Source: GCA-2733415 sp049609325 (GTDB lineage: Bacteria > Bacteroidota > Bacteroidia > Flavobacteriales > Flavobacteriaceae). From it: DNA of 64,000 bases. Below, one piece after another: positions 34,961-43,152 of the stretch. Location of the stretch: positions 1 through 64,000 of the forward strand of contig JBMYYK010000003.1 of assembly GCA_049609325.1 (NCBI GenBank). Reading direction: 5' to 3'. Both the position numbers and the translations under genes were made by a program. Every line of letters starts with the position of its first letter. Position 1 is the stretch's first letter. The notes under the pieces were generated by a model. It had not been told where the DNA came from and searched no databases. It saw only the letters and a list, made by a program, of their open reading frames with translations.

Positions 34961-35629
34961 TTATTTACCTGAAACAATAATCACTATCTCTCCTTTTGGA
35001 GCTTTGGTTTCAAAATGTGTTAATACTTCTTTGGCGGTGCCTCGAACGGTTTCTTCGTATAATTTTGACAACTCTCGAGATACCGATACTTGACGGTCTT
35101 CACCAAAATACTCACACATGTGTCCTAGTGTTTTTACCAACTTATGTGGCGACTCATAGAAAATCATGGTACGAGTTTCCTCGGCTAATAATTTAAAGCG
35201 AGTTTGACGGCCTTTTTTTACTGGCAGAAACCCTTCAAACACAAACTTATCATTTGGTAAACCTGAATTGACTAATGCTGGTACAAATGCTGTTGCACCT
35301 GGCAAACAATCTACCGGAATACCTTCTTGCACGCACGCACGCGTTACTAAAAACCCTGGATCTGAAATTGCTGGAGTTCCCGCATCTGAAATTAACGCTA
35401 TAGTTTGCCCGGCTTTTAATTTCTGAAGCACGCTCTCAACCATTCTATGCTCATTATGCATATGATGAGATTGCATTTGAGTAGAAATTTCAAAATGTTT
35501 TAAGAGTTTACCAGATGTTCTGGTGTCTTCTGCTAAAATTAAATCGACTTCTTTGAGTACACGAATGGCTCTAAAAGTCATATCCTCTAAATTACCTATA
35601 GGCGTAGGAACTAGATATAATTTACTCAT
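34961..35629 (-). CDS. rsmI: 16S rRNA (cytidine(1402)-2'-O)-methyltransferase
   Basis: 222 residues, a tetrapyrrole-methylase fold that 2'-O-methylates C1402 of 16S rRNA. Hallmarks: LYLVPTPIGNLEDMTFRAI at the start, LILAEDTRTSGKLLKHF, ALISDAGTPAISDPGF and GATAFVPALVNSGLP. It is shorter than E. coli RsmI (286), lacking the small C-terminal domain, as is usual in this phylum. Its ATG overlaps the stop of the acidic upstream gene (TAATG), so translation is coupled. Confidence 0.94.
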   Translation of the reverse strand: MSKLYLVPTPIGNLEDMTFRAIRVLKEVDLILAEDTRTSGKLLKHFEISTQMQSHHMHNEHRMVESVLQKLKAGQTIALISDAGTPAISDPGFLVTRACVQEGIPVDCLPGATAFVPALVNSGLPNDKFVFEGFLPVKKGRQTRFKLLAEETRTMIFYESPHKLVKTLGHMCEYFGEDRQVSVSRELSKLYEETVRGTAKEVLTHFETKAPKGEIVIIVSGK

Positions 35630-36345
35630 TAATACTTCCCTTCAATAAATGATATAAATCGCTCTTCATAAGCCTCTTTCCCTATCCAGTTGTTGTATTC
35701 TGGCTTTACCATATTGTTTAAAAACTCTAAAGCTTCTAATTCGCTATTTAGCGTGTTTAGTTGTGATATGACACGATTAAAATCTTCCGTGCTATCATTA
35801 AACAAGTGTTTTACAAATGCTATTCTGTCATTAAGCCCAATAGTAATTCCTTTTTTCAAACGGTCATTTAGTGAGCCCGACTTCGGAGCAGAATTAATAT
35901 CGTCTTGTGTTGGCGTTACGGTATCCATATCATTTTTTACAGGAGCATCAAACGCAGTAATTGTTTCAAATAATTGATCTACTTGCTGTGCTTCATTAGG
36001 CATTTGTGCCACGATATCAATCATTTTTTCTGTAGCAGGTTCTACATACATTTCCTCATCAGAAACAAATAAGTTTTCATCTAAAGTCGATAAGATTTCT
36101 GTATCATCAATAGCTATAGTTTCCTTTTCTTCTTTAATATCTTGAACAACTTCTTCTGTGCGCTCTTCTTTTTGAGGTGCACTTGATTTTTCAATTGTTA
36201 AGTTAGAATTTACAAACTCTAAAACTGTTAATTTTTCAAACAACTCTTTAGCTAAATTTTGTAATTCAGAAACTGAAATATCCTGTGGTGTTGCAAGAAT
36301 TTTTTCTGCAACATTCTTTAATTCTGATTGAAGAATTTTTTTCAT
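35629..36345 (-). CDS. acidic protein of unknown function upstream of rsmI
   Basis: 238 residues, no signal peptide or membrane segment. Residues 1-50 are helical (LQSELKNVAEKILATPQDISVSEL), about 50-150 a very acidic, low-complexity linker rich in Glu, Asp and Thr (EERTEEVVQDIKEEKETI), and about 160-238 a compact helical domain (GITIGLNDRIAFVKHLFNDSTEDFNRVISQL) ending in NNWIGKEAYEERFISFIEGKY. The last domain is strongly patterned and is probably the conserved part; I know such proteins only as uncharacterised in Flavobacteriia. Coupling to rsmI by TAATG hints at ribosome or rRNA biology, but this is inference. Confidence 0.75.
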   Translation of the reverse strand: MKKILQSELKNVAEKILATPQDISVSELQNLAKELFEKLTVLEFVNSNLTIEKSSAPQKEERTEEVVQDIKEEKETIAIDDTEILSTLDENLFVSDEEMYVEPATEKMIDIVAQMPNEAQQVDQLFETITAFDAPVKNDMDTVTPTQDDINSAPKSGSLNDRLKKGITIGLNDRIAFVKHLFNDSTEDFNRVISQLNTLNSELEALEFLNNMVKPEYNNWIGKEAYEERFISFIEGKY

Positions 36346-36467
36346 TGTAAACGTGAACGTTATTTAGTACTACAAATTTGTTGAAAGATAATAAATTAAA
36401 CGTTACATAGCAGTTATTTATTACTTTCTATCCTATTTTTTGCACAAAAGCCAATTTAAAAATTAGA

Positions 36468-36496
36468 TTTGAATATCGTAATTTTATGTAGCTTTG
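36468..36496 (+). promoter_or_regulatory. promoter of tdk-alr
   Basis: TTTG (-33, 36468-36471) and the exact -7 box TAGCTTTG (36489-36496) are 17 bases apart. The box overlaps an upstream in-frame TTG, which supports the ATG at 36530 as the tdk start. Confidence 0.65.
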
Positions 36497-36529
36497 TTGC
36501 ACACAGAATTATTATTAATAATACAAAAC

Positions 36530-37150
36530 ATGTTTTTAGAAAACACGGTAAATCATAAAGAAAAATTTGGTTGGATTGAAGTTGTCTGCGGATCAATGTT
36601 TTCTGGAAAAACAGAAGAATTAATTCGTCGGTTAAAACGAGCGCAATTTGCCAAGCAACGTGTTGAAATCTTTAAACCTGCTATAGATACCAGATACGAT
36701 GATGAAATGGTAGTATCTCACGACTCTAATGAAATACGATCTACACCCGTACCAGCTGCTGCAAACATCCCTATTTTAGCTGATGGTTGTGATGTTATTG
36801 GTATTGACGAAGCTCAATTTTTTGACGATGAAATTGTTAAAGTTTGTAATGATTTAGCCAATAAAGGCATTAGAGTAATTGTTGCTGGTTTAGATATGGA
36901 TTTTAAAGGCAACCCTTTTGGACCAATGCCTGCTTTAATGGCAACTGCAGAATATGTGACCAAAGTGCATGCTGTGTGTACCAGAACCGGAAACTTAGCG
37001 CAATACAGTTACCGAAAAGCAACTGGTGATGCTATAGTAATGTTAGGTGAAACCGAAGAATATGAACCTTTAAGTAGAGGCGCTTACTATAAAGCCATGT
37101 TAGAAGAAAAAATAAAAGATTTTGATGTAGAGTCTGACGACATCAGTTAA
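36530..37150 (+). CDS. tdk: thymidine kinase
   Basis: 206 residues from ATG at 36530, of the type II (TK1-like) family that phosphorylates thymidine for salvage. The P-loop GSMFSGKTEE (about 20-29), DEAQFF (about 100) and the lasso region with YRKATGDAIVMLGETEEYEPLSR are clear. The structural zinc site of most TK1 enzymes is lost: the first CxxC is reduced to VCTRTG and the second Cys pair is absent, as I recall for relatives in this phylum. alr follows after 11 bases, and a good promoter lies just upstream. Confidence 0.94.
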   Translation: MFLENTVNHKEKFGWIEVVCGSMFSGKTEELIRRLKRAQFAKQRVEIFKPAIDTRYDDEMVVSHDSNEIRSTPVPAAANIPILADGCDVIGIDEAQFFDDEIVKVCNDLANKGIRVIVAGLDMDFKGNPFGPMPALMATAEYVTKVHAVCTRTGNLAQYSYRKATGDAIVMLGETEEYEPLSRGAYYKAMLEEKIKDFDVESDDIS

Positions 37151-37161
37151 CAAAATACTCC

Positions 37162-38271
37162 ATGGCAAAAACGCAAGAAACGGTATTAGAAATAGATTTA
37201 ACCAAGCTCAAACATAATTACGATTTTATTAAGAGTCAGGTGAACTCTAATACCAAAATTATTGCCGTTGTAAAGGCCTTTGCATATGGTAGTGACGCAG
37301 AAAATATAGCTACTTATTTACAAGAATTAAATGTAGATTATTTTGCCGTTGCTTATGTTAATGAAGGTATTGCCTTACGTAAAGCCGGAGTTCACAAGCC
37401 AATAATTGTACTACACCCTCAACAAATCAACTTTAACCTCTTAATTGATCACTGCTTAGAGCCTAACTTATACAATTTTAATGTTTTAAATGAGTTTATT
37501 AAGACTACCTCAGCCTTAAAGCAACGTAATTATCCTATACACATAAAATTCAATACAGGATTAAACAGACTAGGATTTACCCCAGAAGATACCGCTAAGG
37601 TCATTAAGCTAACAAATGCCAGCAATTCAATTCAGGTCAACTCGGTATGTTCCCATTTAGCAGCGAGTGAAGACTCAAATGAACGAGAGTTTACATTACA
37701 ACAAATAGCAACATTTAAAACTATTCAATCTGTCTTTAAAGCACAATCTAACTACACTCCTTTATATCATTTAGTAAATACATCTGGGATTTTAAATTAT
37801 CCTGAAGCTCATTTTGATATGGTGCGTACAGGTATAGGTTTGTACGGATTCGGAAATTCTGAGCAACATGACAAGCACTTGCAACCTATTGCAAGCTTAA
37901 AATCGGTAATTTCACAAATTCATCACATCAAAGCTGGTGAAAGTCTTGGGTATAACAGAGCATTTATTGCGCAAAAAAACACCACTACCGCAACAATCCC
38001 TATTGGTCATGCCGATGGGATTACTAGGCAATACGGAAACGGTAAGGGGGTGGTATACATCAACAATCAAAAAGCAACTATTATTGGCAATGTTTGTATG
38101 GATATGATTATGGTAGACATCACATCTATTAACTGTGTTGAAGGTGATGAAGTTGTTATTTACAACGGCAAACATACTGCTACAGATTTAGCGGCAACAG
38201 GACACTCTATTTCTTATGAGATAATTACAGCCACATCTCAACGCATAAAACGCGTATTCATCTCTAAATAA
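37162..38271 (+). CDS. alr: alanine racemase
   Basis: 369 residues, PLP-dependent, making D-alanine for peptidoglycan. The PLP lysine is in AVVKAFAYGSDA (about 34-45; many relatives have KANAYGHG). The second catalytic residue, Tyr, is in GESLGYNRAF (about 258). A C-terminal beta domain with GNVCMDMIMVDIT completes the active site of the partner subunit. It is the second gene of the tdk-alr unit. Confidence 0.95.
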   Translation: MAKTQETVLEIDLTKLKHNYDFIKSQVNSNTKIIAVVKAFAYGSDAENIATYLQELNVDYFAVAYVNEGIALRKAGVHKPIIVLHPQQINFNLLIDHCLEPNLYNFNVLNEFIKTTSALKQRNYPIHIKFNTGLNRLGFTPEDTAKVIKLTNASNSIQVNSVCSHLAASEDSNEREFTLQQIATFKTIQSVFKAQSNYTPLYHLVNTSGILNYPEAHFDMVRTGIGLYGFGNSEQHDKHLQPIASLKSVISQIHHIKAGESLGYNRAFIAQKNTTTATIPIGHADGITRQYGNGKGVVYINNQKATIIGNVCMDMIMVDITSINCVEGDEVVIYNGKHTATDLAATGHSISYEIITATSQRIKRVFISK

Positions 38272-38349
38272 ATGAGATTAGCACTTCTTTTTTAGTATTT
38301 ATCAAACTTTCTTGTACCTTCGTTTTTACTAACTTTTAAAAATATACAC

Positions 38350-38757
38350 ATGGGAATGCTAAAAGAATTTAAGGATTTCGCTATGAAAGGAAATCTTGTT
38401 GATATTGCCGTAGGTTTTGTAATGGGTGCTGCATTTAAAGAAGTAGTCAGCTCATTTACAGGCGGAATTGTTTCTCCTTTAATTGGCTTAATTTTTAATG
38501 CCGATTTCAAAGATTTAAAATATGTCATTACCGAAGGGGTTGCTAATGCAGAAGGGGTTGTTTCTGGAGAGGTTGCCGTACTTTGGGGCGCATTTATAAC
38601 TAATGTCATCGACTTTATTATTGTGGCATTTGTAATGTTTATGATTGTAAAGGCTGTAAATGCATTGAAAAAGAAAGAAGAAGAAGCACCTGCAGCTCCA
38701 AAAGGACCTTCACAAGAAGAGTTGTTAAGTGAAATAAGAGATTTACTAAAAAAGTAA
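38350..38757 (+). CDS. mscL: large-conductance mechanosensitive channel MscL
   Basis: 135 residues with the two-helix MscL layout: an amphipathic N-terminal helix (MGMLKEFKDFAMKGN), TM1 about 17-45 (VDIAVGFVMGAAFKEVVSSF), a periplasmic loop, TM2 about 73-100 (ITNVIDFIIVAFVMFMIVKAV) and a charged cytoplasmic helix (KKKEEEAPAAP, SQEELLSEIRDLLKK). It releases solutes when membrane tension rises. TACCTTCG about 27 bases upstream is one base off the -7 box. A good terminator follows, so it is monocistronic. Confidence 0.95.
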   Translation: MGMLKEFKDFAMKGNLVDIAVGFVMGAAFKEVVSSFTGGIVSPLIGLIFNADFKDLKYVITEGVANAEGVVSGEVAVLWGAFITNVIDFIIVAFVMFMIVKAVNALKKKEEEAPAAPKGPSQEELLSEIRDLLKK

Positions 38758-38778
38758 TCGCTTTACATAATGAGTTTC

Positions 38779-38810
38779 AAAAGCCATTCATAATTTGAAT
38801 GGCTTTTCTG
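38779..38810 (+). terminator. terminator of mscL
   Basis: Perfect 11-bp stem AAAAGCCATTC / GAATGGCTTTT with a 7-base loop and following T-rich run. Confidence 0.8.
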
Positions 38811-38848
38811 TTTTATTAACTCTAAATATTCTGTTAATAGATAAAATA

Positions 38849-38882
38849 TTTGATCATCATATCATATTAATCTCTATTTTTG
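38849..38882 (+). promoter_or_regulatory. promoter of asd
   Basis: TTTG (38849-38852) and an exact TATTTTTG box (38875-38882) are 22 bases apart. The ATG at 38910 follows with a leader of about 22 bases. Confidence 0.55.
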
Positions 38883-38909
38883 TTAGTCTAATTTTTAGCG
38901 TTAAAACAA

Positions 38910-39899
38910 ATGAAAATAGCCGTAGTAGGAGTTACAGGAATGGTAGGTCAAGTCATGCTTCAAGTCTTAGAGGAACGTCAGTTTCCAGTTACTGAATTAA
39001 TCCCTGTAGCCTCAAAAAAATCCGTTGGAAAAACAATTGTTTTCAATGAAAAAAACTATTCTGTAGTTGATTTAGACACCGCTATTTCAAAACAACCAGA
39101 TATTGCACTGTTTTCAGCAGGAGGAGGAACGTCATTAGAATGGGCGCCAAAATTTGCAGCAATTGGCACTACAGTTATTGACAACTCATCTGCTTGGCGC
39201 ATGGATTTGGATAAGAAATTGATTGTACCAGAAATTAACGCCGGTCAATTAACAACAGCCGATAAAATCATAGCTAACCCAAATTGTTCTACCATACAAA
39301 TGGTTATGGCTCTGGCACCTTTACATAAAAAGTATAAAATCAAACGTATTGTAGTATCAACTTACCAATCTATTTCAGGAACTGGTGTCAAAGCAATTCA
39401 GCAGTTAGAAAATGAATTAGCTGGTATTGATGGAGAAATGGCTTATCCGCACCCAATTCATCAAAATGCCTTGCCACATTGTGATGTTTTTGAAGATAAC
39501 GGCTATACTAAAGAAGAAATGAAGCTAGTGCGCGAAACACAAAAAATACTAGATGATAATACTATTGCTGTTACTGCAACAGCCGTTAGAATACCTACAG
39601 CTGGTGGCCATAGTGAAGCTGTGAATGTAGCGTTTGAAAACGATTTTGATTTAAACGACGTTACACAACTTTTAGAAAAAACTTCAGGGGTAAAAGTTCA
39701 AGATAATCTCGCCACTAATACTTACCCAATGCCTATTACAGCACACGGAAAAGATGAGGTGTTTGTTGGACGTATTCGTCGTGATGAATCGCAACCAAAC
39801 ACGTTAAACCTTTGGATAGTGAGTGACAACCTTAGAAAAGGCGCTGCCACCAACACTATACAAATTGCTGAACACTTAATAACCAACAATTTAGCATAA
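38910..39899 (+). CDS. asd: aspartate-semialdehyde dehydrogenase
   Basis: 329 residues. It makes aspartate semialdehyde from aspartyl phosphate, feeding lysine/diaminopimelate, threonine and methionine synthesis. The NADP-binding VVGVTGMVGQVMLQVLEE is at the N-terminus, the catalytic Cys in IANPNCSTIQM (about 128) and the base His in PTAGGHSEAVNV (about 236). It stands alone, with its own promoter and a weak hairpin after it (39910-39928). Confidence 0.95.
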   Translation: MKIAVVGVTGMVGQVMLQVLEERQFPVTELIPVASKKSVGKTIVFNEKNYSVVDLDTAISKQPDIALFSAGGGTSLEWAPKFAAIGTTVIDNSSAWRMDLDKKLIVPEINAGQLTTADKIIANPNCSTIQMVMALAPLHKKYKIKRIVVSTYQSISGTGVKAIQQLENELAGIDGEMAYPHPIHQNALPHCDVFEDNGYTKEEMKLVRETQKILDDNTIAVTATAVRIPTAGGHSEAVNVAFENDFDLNDVTQLLEKTSGVKVQDNLATNTYPMPITAHGKDEVFVGRIRRDESQPNTLNLWIVSDNLRKGAATNTIQIAEHLITNNLA

Positions 39900-39909
39900 T
39901 ACCTTTTGT

Positions 39910-39928
39910 CGGTTTTTTTAAACCGTTT
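39910..39928 (+). terminator. weak terminator after asd
   Basis: A 6-bp stem CGGTTT / AAACCG with a 4-base T loop and three T afterwards. Short and weak. Confidence 0.4.
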
Positions 39929-40017
39929 AGCAAAGAAATTATTGTGGTATTAAAAACATTTCTTATCTTGTAATCAGCTTAACCCCTATAATTCAATTAA
40001 TTAACTAAATATTTATT

Positions 40018-40374
40018 ATGGGGTCAAATTATACACTTCTAATTCGGTTTTCATTAGGATTTATCTTAATTCTTTTAGGTGCAAATGAGTTTGTACATTT
40101 TTCTAACTTTTTTGATTTTTCGGCAGATTTATATGGCTTGAATGCTATTGATTTGTTTTACGGATCATTATTCTTAATTTCTGGTATTGCTTTACTGTTT
40201 AAAAAAGCAGTGCCACTTGCATTAATCATCCTTGCCTTTTTTGCCGTACAAGTTTTATCCTACATCTTAAAACATAATCCAAGTGATATGCTTAGTCCAA
40301 TCGGTCTTGTTGGGGTGTTAATTTTTTTAAATCTAGTTGATAACAAACAAAATTTCAAGAATTTATTTAACTAA
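40018..40374 (+). CDS. small membrane protein, DoxX-like
   Basis: 118 residues with four membrane segments (about 6-25, 42-60, 65-85 and 93-112). The pattern IRFSLGFILILLGANEFVHFSNFF and the short hydrophilic turns recall DoxX/YphA-type four-helix proteins of unknown function, but the match is only by shape. The gene is monocistronic, with a strong terminator after it. No promoter match is clear. Confidence 0.65.
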   Translation: MGSNYTLLIRFSLGFILILLGANEFVHFSNFFDFSADLYGLNAIDLFYGSLFLISGIALLFKKAVPLALIILAFFAVQVLSYILKHNPSDMLSPIGLVGVLIFLNLVDNKQNFKNLFN

Positions 40375-40390
40375 TAAACTACCAATGTTA

Positions 40391-40424
40391 AAAAAGGCTC
40401 TTGCTACGGTAAGAGTCTTTTTTT
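40391..40424 (+). terminator. terminator of DoxX-like gene
   Basis: A 12-bp stem AAAAAGGCTCTT / AAGAGTCTTTTT with one G-T pair, 8-base loop and T run. It ends six bases before the next -7 box. Confidence 0.8.
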
Positions 40425-40429
40425 ATGCT

Positions 40430-40437
40430 TAAATTTG
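40430..40437 (+). promoter_or_regulatory. -7 promoter element of prolyl oligopeptidase gene
   Basis: TAAATTTG matches TAnnTTTG exactly. It lies downstream of an in-frame ATG at 40425 and so favours the ATG at 40464 as the true start. Confidence 0.55.
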
Positions 40438-40463
40438 GGAAGCAACCAAAATATAATTCTATT

Positions 40464-42608
40464 ATGACAAAAAAAATTGCGGTATCTGTTTGCGCATTCG
40501 CTCTATTGAGTGCTTGTAAAACAGAATCAAAAGAAGACCATTCTGCCATGAAATTTACCTATCCTGAAACAACAAAAGGTACCGTTGTAGACACTTATTT
40601 TGACACAAAAGTAAACGACCCATACCGATGGTTAGAAGACGATAAAAGTGCAGAAACTGGAGCTTGGGTAGCCGAGCAAAACAAAGTTACTTATGCGCAT
40701 TTAGATGAAATTCCGTACAGAAAAACGTTAAACGACAGATTATCTAAATTATGGAACTACGAAAAAATTAGTGCGCCATTTAAAAAAGGAGAGCACGAGT
40801 ACTACTACAAAAATGACGGCTTACAAAACCAAAGTATCTTATATAAAAAAACTAATGAAGGCGAAGATGAAGTGTTTCTAGACCCAAATACGTTTTCTAA
40901 AGATGGGACGACTTCATTAGGTAGTGTGAGCTTTTCTAAAAACGGAAGAACAGTAGCCTATTCCATTTCAGAAGGAGGTAGTGATTGGCGAAAAGTCATC
41001 ATTATGGATGTAGATACAAAAACTGTAAAAGAAGACACGTTAATTGACGTGAAATTTTCTGGCTTATCATGGAAAGGAAATGAGGGTATTTATTATTCTA
41101 GTTATGACAAGCCTAAAGGCAGTGAATTATCTGCAAAAACCGATCAGCATAAACTCTACTTCCATAAGTTAGGCACATCACAAAGTGACGATCAATTAAT
41201 TTTTGGGGGGACAACTGAACAAAAACGACGTTACGTTGGAGGCTATGTGACAGAAGATGACAACTACTTATTAATTTCTGGTGCTGTATCTACATCAGGA
41301 AACGATTTATTTATTCAAGATTTAACCAAAAAAAACGCTCCGCTTGTACACATGGTAAAAGGGTTTGACGCCGATAATTATGTGATTGAAAATGATGGGA
41401 GTAAACTCTACATTGTTACCAATTTAAACGCGCCTAATCAAAAAATTATTACTGTAGATGCTGAGCAACCAGGGATTGAGAATTGGGTAGACTTTATTCC
41501 AGAAACAGACAATGTATTATCTCCAAGTACTGGTGCTGGTTTCTTTTTTGCTGAGTATATGAAAGATGCCGTATCACAAGTAAAACAATACGATTACTCA
41601 GGGCAATTGGTGAGAGAAATAGAACTGCCAGGAGTAGGAAGTGTGGGTGGATTTAATGGAAAAAAAGAAGCGGAAGAGTTATACTTTTCATTTACAAATT
41701 ATATCACTCCTAACACAATCTATAAATTCGATCCTAAAACAGGTAATGCCGACATCTACAAAAAACCTAATATCGATTTTAATTCTGACAACTACGAATC
41801 TAAACAGGTGTTTTATACCTCTAAAGATGGGACTAAAATACCTATGATTATCACTCATAAAAAAGGATTGGAATTGAATGGTAAAAATCCAACTATATTA
41901 TATGGTTATGGAGGGTTCAATATCAGTTTAACACCAAGTTTTAGAACTGCAAACACTGTTTGGTTAGAACAAGGCGGTATATATGCTGTACCTAACTTAC
42001 GTGGTGGTGGTGAATACGGTAAAAAATGGCACGATGCGGGAACACAAATGAAAAAACAAAATGTGTTTGACGACTTTATCGCGGCGGCTGAGTATTTACA
42101 AAATGAAAAGTACACGTCTCCTGATTATATGGCGATACTTGGGCGTTCAAACGGAGGTTTATTAGTAGGAGCAACGATGACGCAACGTCCAGATTTAATG
42201 AAAGTAGCTTTACCAGGTGTTGGAGTGTTAGATATGTTACGTTACCATACATTTACAGCAGGGGCAGGGTGGGCCTATGATTATGGTACTGCAGAACAAT
42301 CAAAAGAAATGTTTGACTATTTAAAAGCCTATTCTCCTGTACATAATGTTAAGACTAATACAAAATACCCAGCAACAATGGTACATACTGCAGATCATGA
42401 CGATAGGGTAGTACCTGCACATTCTTTTAAGTTTATTTCTGAGTTACAAGATAAGCAAGCAGGAGACTTGCCTGTGTTAATTCGTATAGAAACTAATGCG
42501 GGGCACGGTGCAGGAAAACCTGTAGCTATGCAAATTTCTGAGTATGTAGATTTGTTTGCATTTACATTACACCATATGGGCTTTAAAAAACTTCCAAGCG
42601 AAAATTAA
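40464..42608 (+). CDS. prolyl oligopeptidase family serine peptidase (S9A), lipoprotein
   Basis: 714 residues from ATG at 40464. A lipobox (LLSAC, Cys at about 17) shows it is exported and lipid-anchored, unusual for a family that is cytoplasmic in many organisms but common in Bacteroidota. A seven-bladed propeller (about 80-420) covers the hydrolase domain, where the triad is intact: Ser in GRSNGGLL (about 555), Asp in TADHDDRVVP and His in NAGHGAGKP. It cleaves short proline-containing peptides, probably in the periplasm. A small lipoprotein gene follows after 6 bases. Confidence 0.93.
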   Translation: MTKKIAVSVCAFALLSACKTESKEDHSAMKFTYPETTKGTVVDTYFDTKVNDPYRWLEDDKSAETGAWVAEQNKVTYAHLDEIPYRKTLNDRLSKLWNYEKISAPFKKGEHEYYYKNDGLQNQSILYKKTNEGEDEVFLDPNTFSKDGTTSLGSVSFSKNGRTVAYSISEGGSDWRKVIIMDVDTKTVKEDTLIDVKFSGLSWKGNEGIYYSSYDKPKGSELSAKTDQHKLYFHKLGTSQSDDQLIFGGTTEQKRRYVGGYVTEDDNYLLISGAVSTSGNDLFIQDLTKKNAPLVHMVKGFDADNYVIENDGSKLYIVTNLNAPNQKIITVDAEQPGIENWVDFIPETDNVLSPSTGAGFFFAEYMKDAVSQVKQYDYSGQLVREIELPGVGSVGGFNGKKEAEELYFSFTNYITPNTIYKFDPKTGNADIYKKPNIDFNSDNYESKQVFYTSKDGTKIPMIITHKKGLELNGKNPTILYGYGGFNISLTPSFRTANTVWLEQGGIYAVPNLRGGGEYGKKWHDAGTQMKKQNVFDDFIAAAEYLQNEKYTSPDYMAILGRSNGGLLVGATMTQRPDLMKVALPGVGVLDMLRYHTFTAGAGWAYDYGTAEQSKEMFDYLKAYSPVHNVKTNTKYPATMVHTADHDDRVVPAHSFKFISELQDKQAGDLPVLIRIETNAGHGAGKPVAMQISEYVDLFAFTLHHMGFKKLPSEN

Positions 42609-42614
42609 ACTAAT

Positions 42615-43055
42615 ATGAAATCAACTATATATCTTTTTTTAACCGTAATTATTTTTGCCTGCGCAGGCACCAAAGAGCTACCAGAATTTGATTGGCTTAT
42701 TGGCTCTTGGCAACGCACTAATAATACGGAAGGCACTAAAACGTATGAGTATTGGTATAAAAAATCTAATACTGAATATATCGGTTTAGGCTGTACATTA
42801 AAACGTACAGATACTGTGTTTAAAGAAGATATCAGATTATATAAACAAGATGCCTTATGGCATTATGAAGTCGTTGGAGTTAATGCAACTCCAACGACTT
42901 TTAAAATGACATCAAAATCAAAGAATAGTTTCACGTGTGAAAATAAGGCGAATGACTTCCCTAAAACCATTCGTTACTCCTTAAATGAAAACGCATTAGT
43001 TGCTGTGATTTCTGATGACGATAACGAAATTCCGTTTGTATTTGAAGCTCAATAA
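42615..43055 (+). CDS. DUF6265-like lipoprotein
   Basis: 146 residues. The signal ends in FACAG, a lipobox-like site with the Cys at about 16. The mature part begins LPEFDWLIGSWQR, the typical opening of lipocalin-like DUF6265 proteins (a conserved G-x-W in the first strand), and continues as a beta-rich barrel. A small hydrophobic ligand is possible. It is 6 bases downstream of the prolyl oligopeptidase gene. A perfect 14-bp inverted repeat lies inside the coding region at 42868-42900. Confidence 0.78.
   Translation: MKSTIYLFLTVIIFACAGTKELPEFDWLIGSWQRTNNTEGTKTYEYWYKKSNTEYIGLGCTLKRTDTVFKEDIRLYKQDALWHYEVVGVNATPTTFKMTSKSKNSFTCENKANDFPKTIRYSLNENALVAVISDDDNEIPFVFEAQ
42868..42904 (+). repeat. perfect 14-bp hairpin inside lipoprotein gene
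   Basis: AAGTCGTTGGAGTT (42868-42881) and AACTCCAACGACTT (42887-42900) are exact inverse complements with a 5-base loop AATGC, followed by TT and then AAAA. It resembles a terminator but lies within an open reading frame, encoding EVVGVNATPTTFK. Confidence 0.7.
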
Positions 43056-43152
43056 GTGCATTTCTATACCAAAAACTCCTTCTTTTTTATCCTCAAAAAA
43101 TACCTTAATAACAAAAATTTCATAGGCATGATTATTTTTATATCTTAGCCCT

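Noticed and set aside
42929..42942. TTTCACGTGTGAAA, resembling parS
   Set aside because: It has an extra GT in the centre so the halves are not symmetrical around CACGTG, and it lies alone in a coding region.
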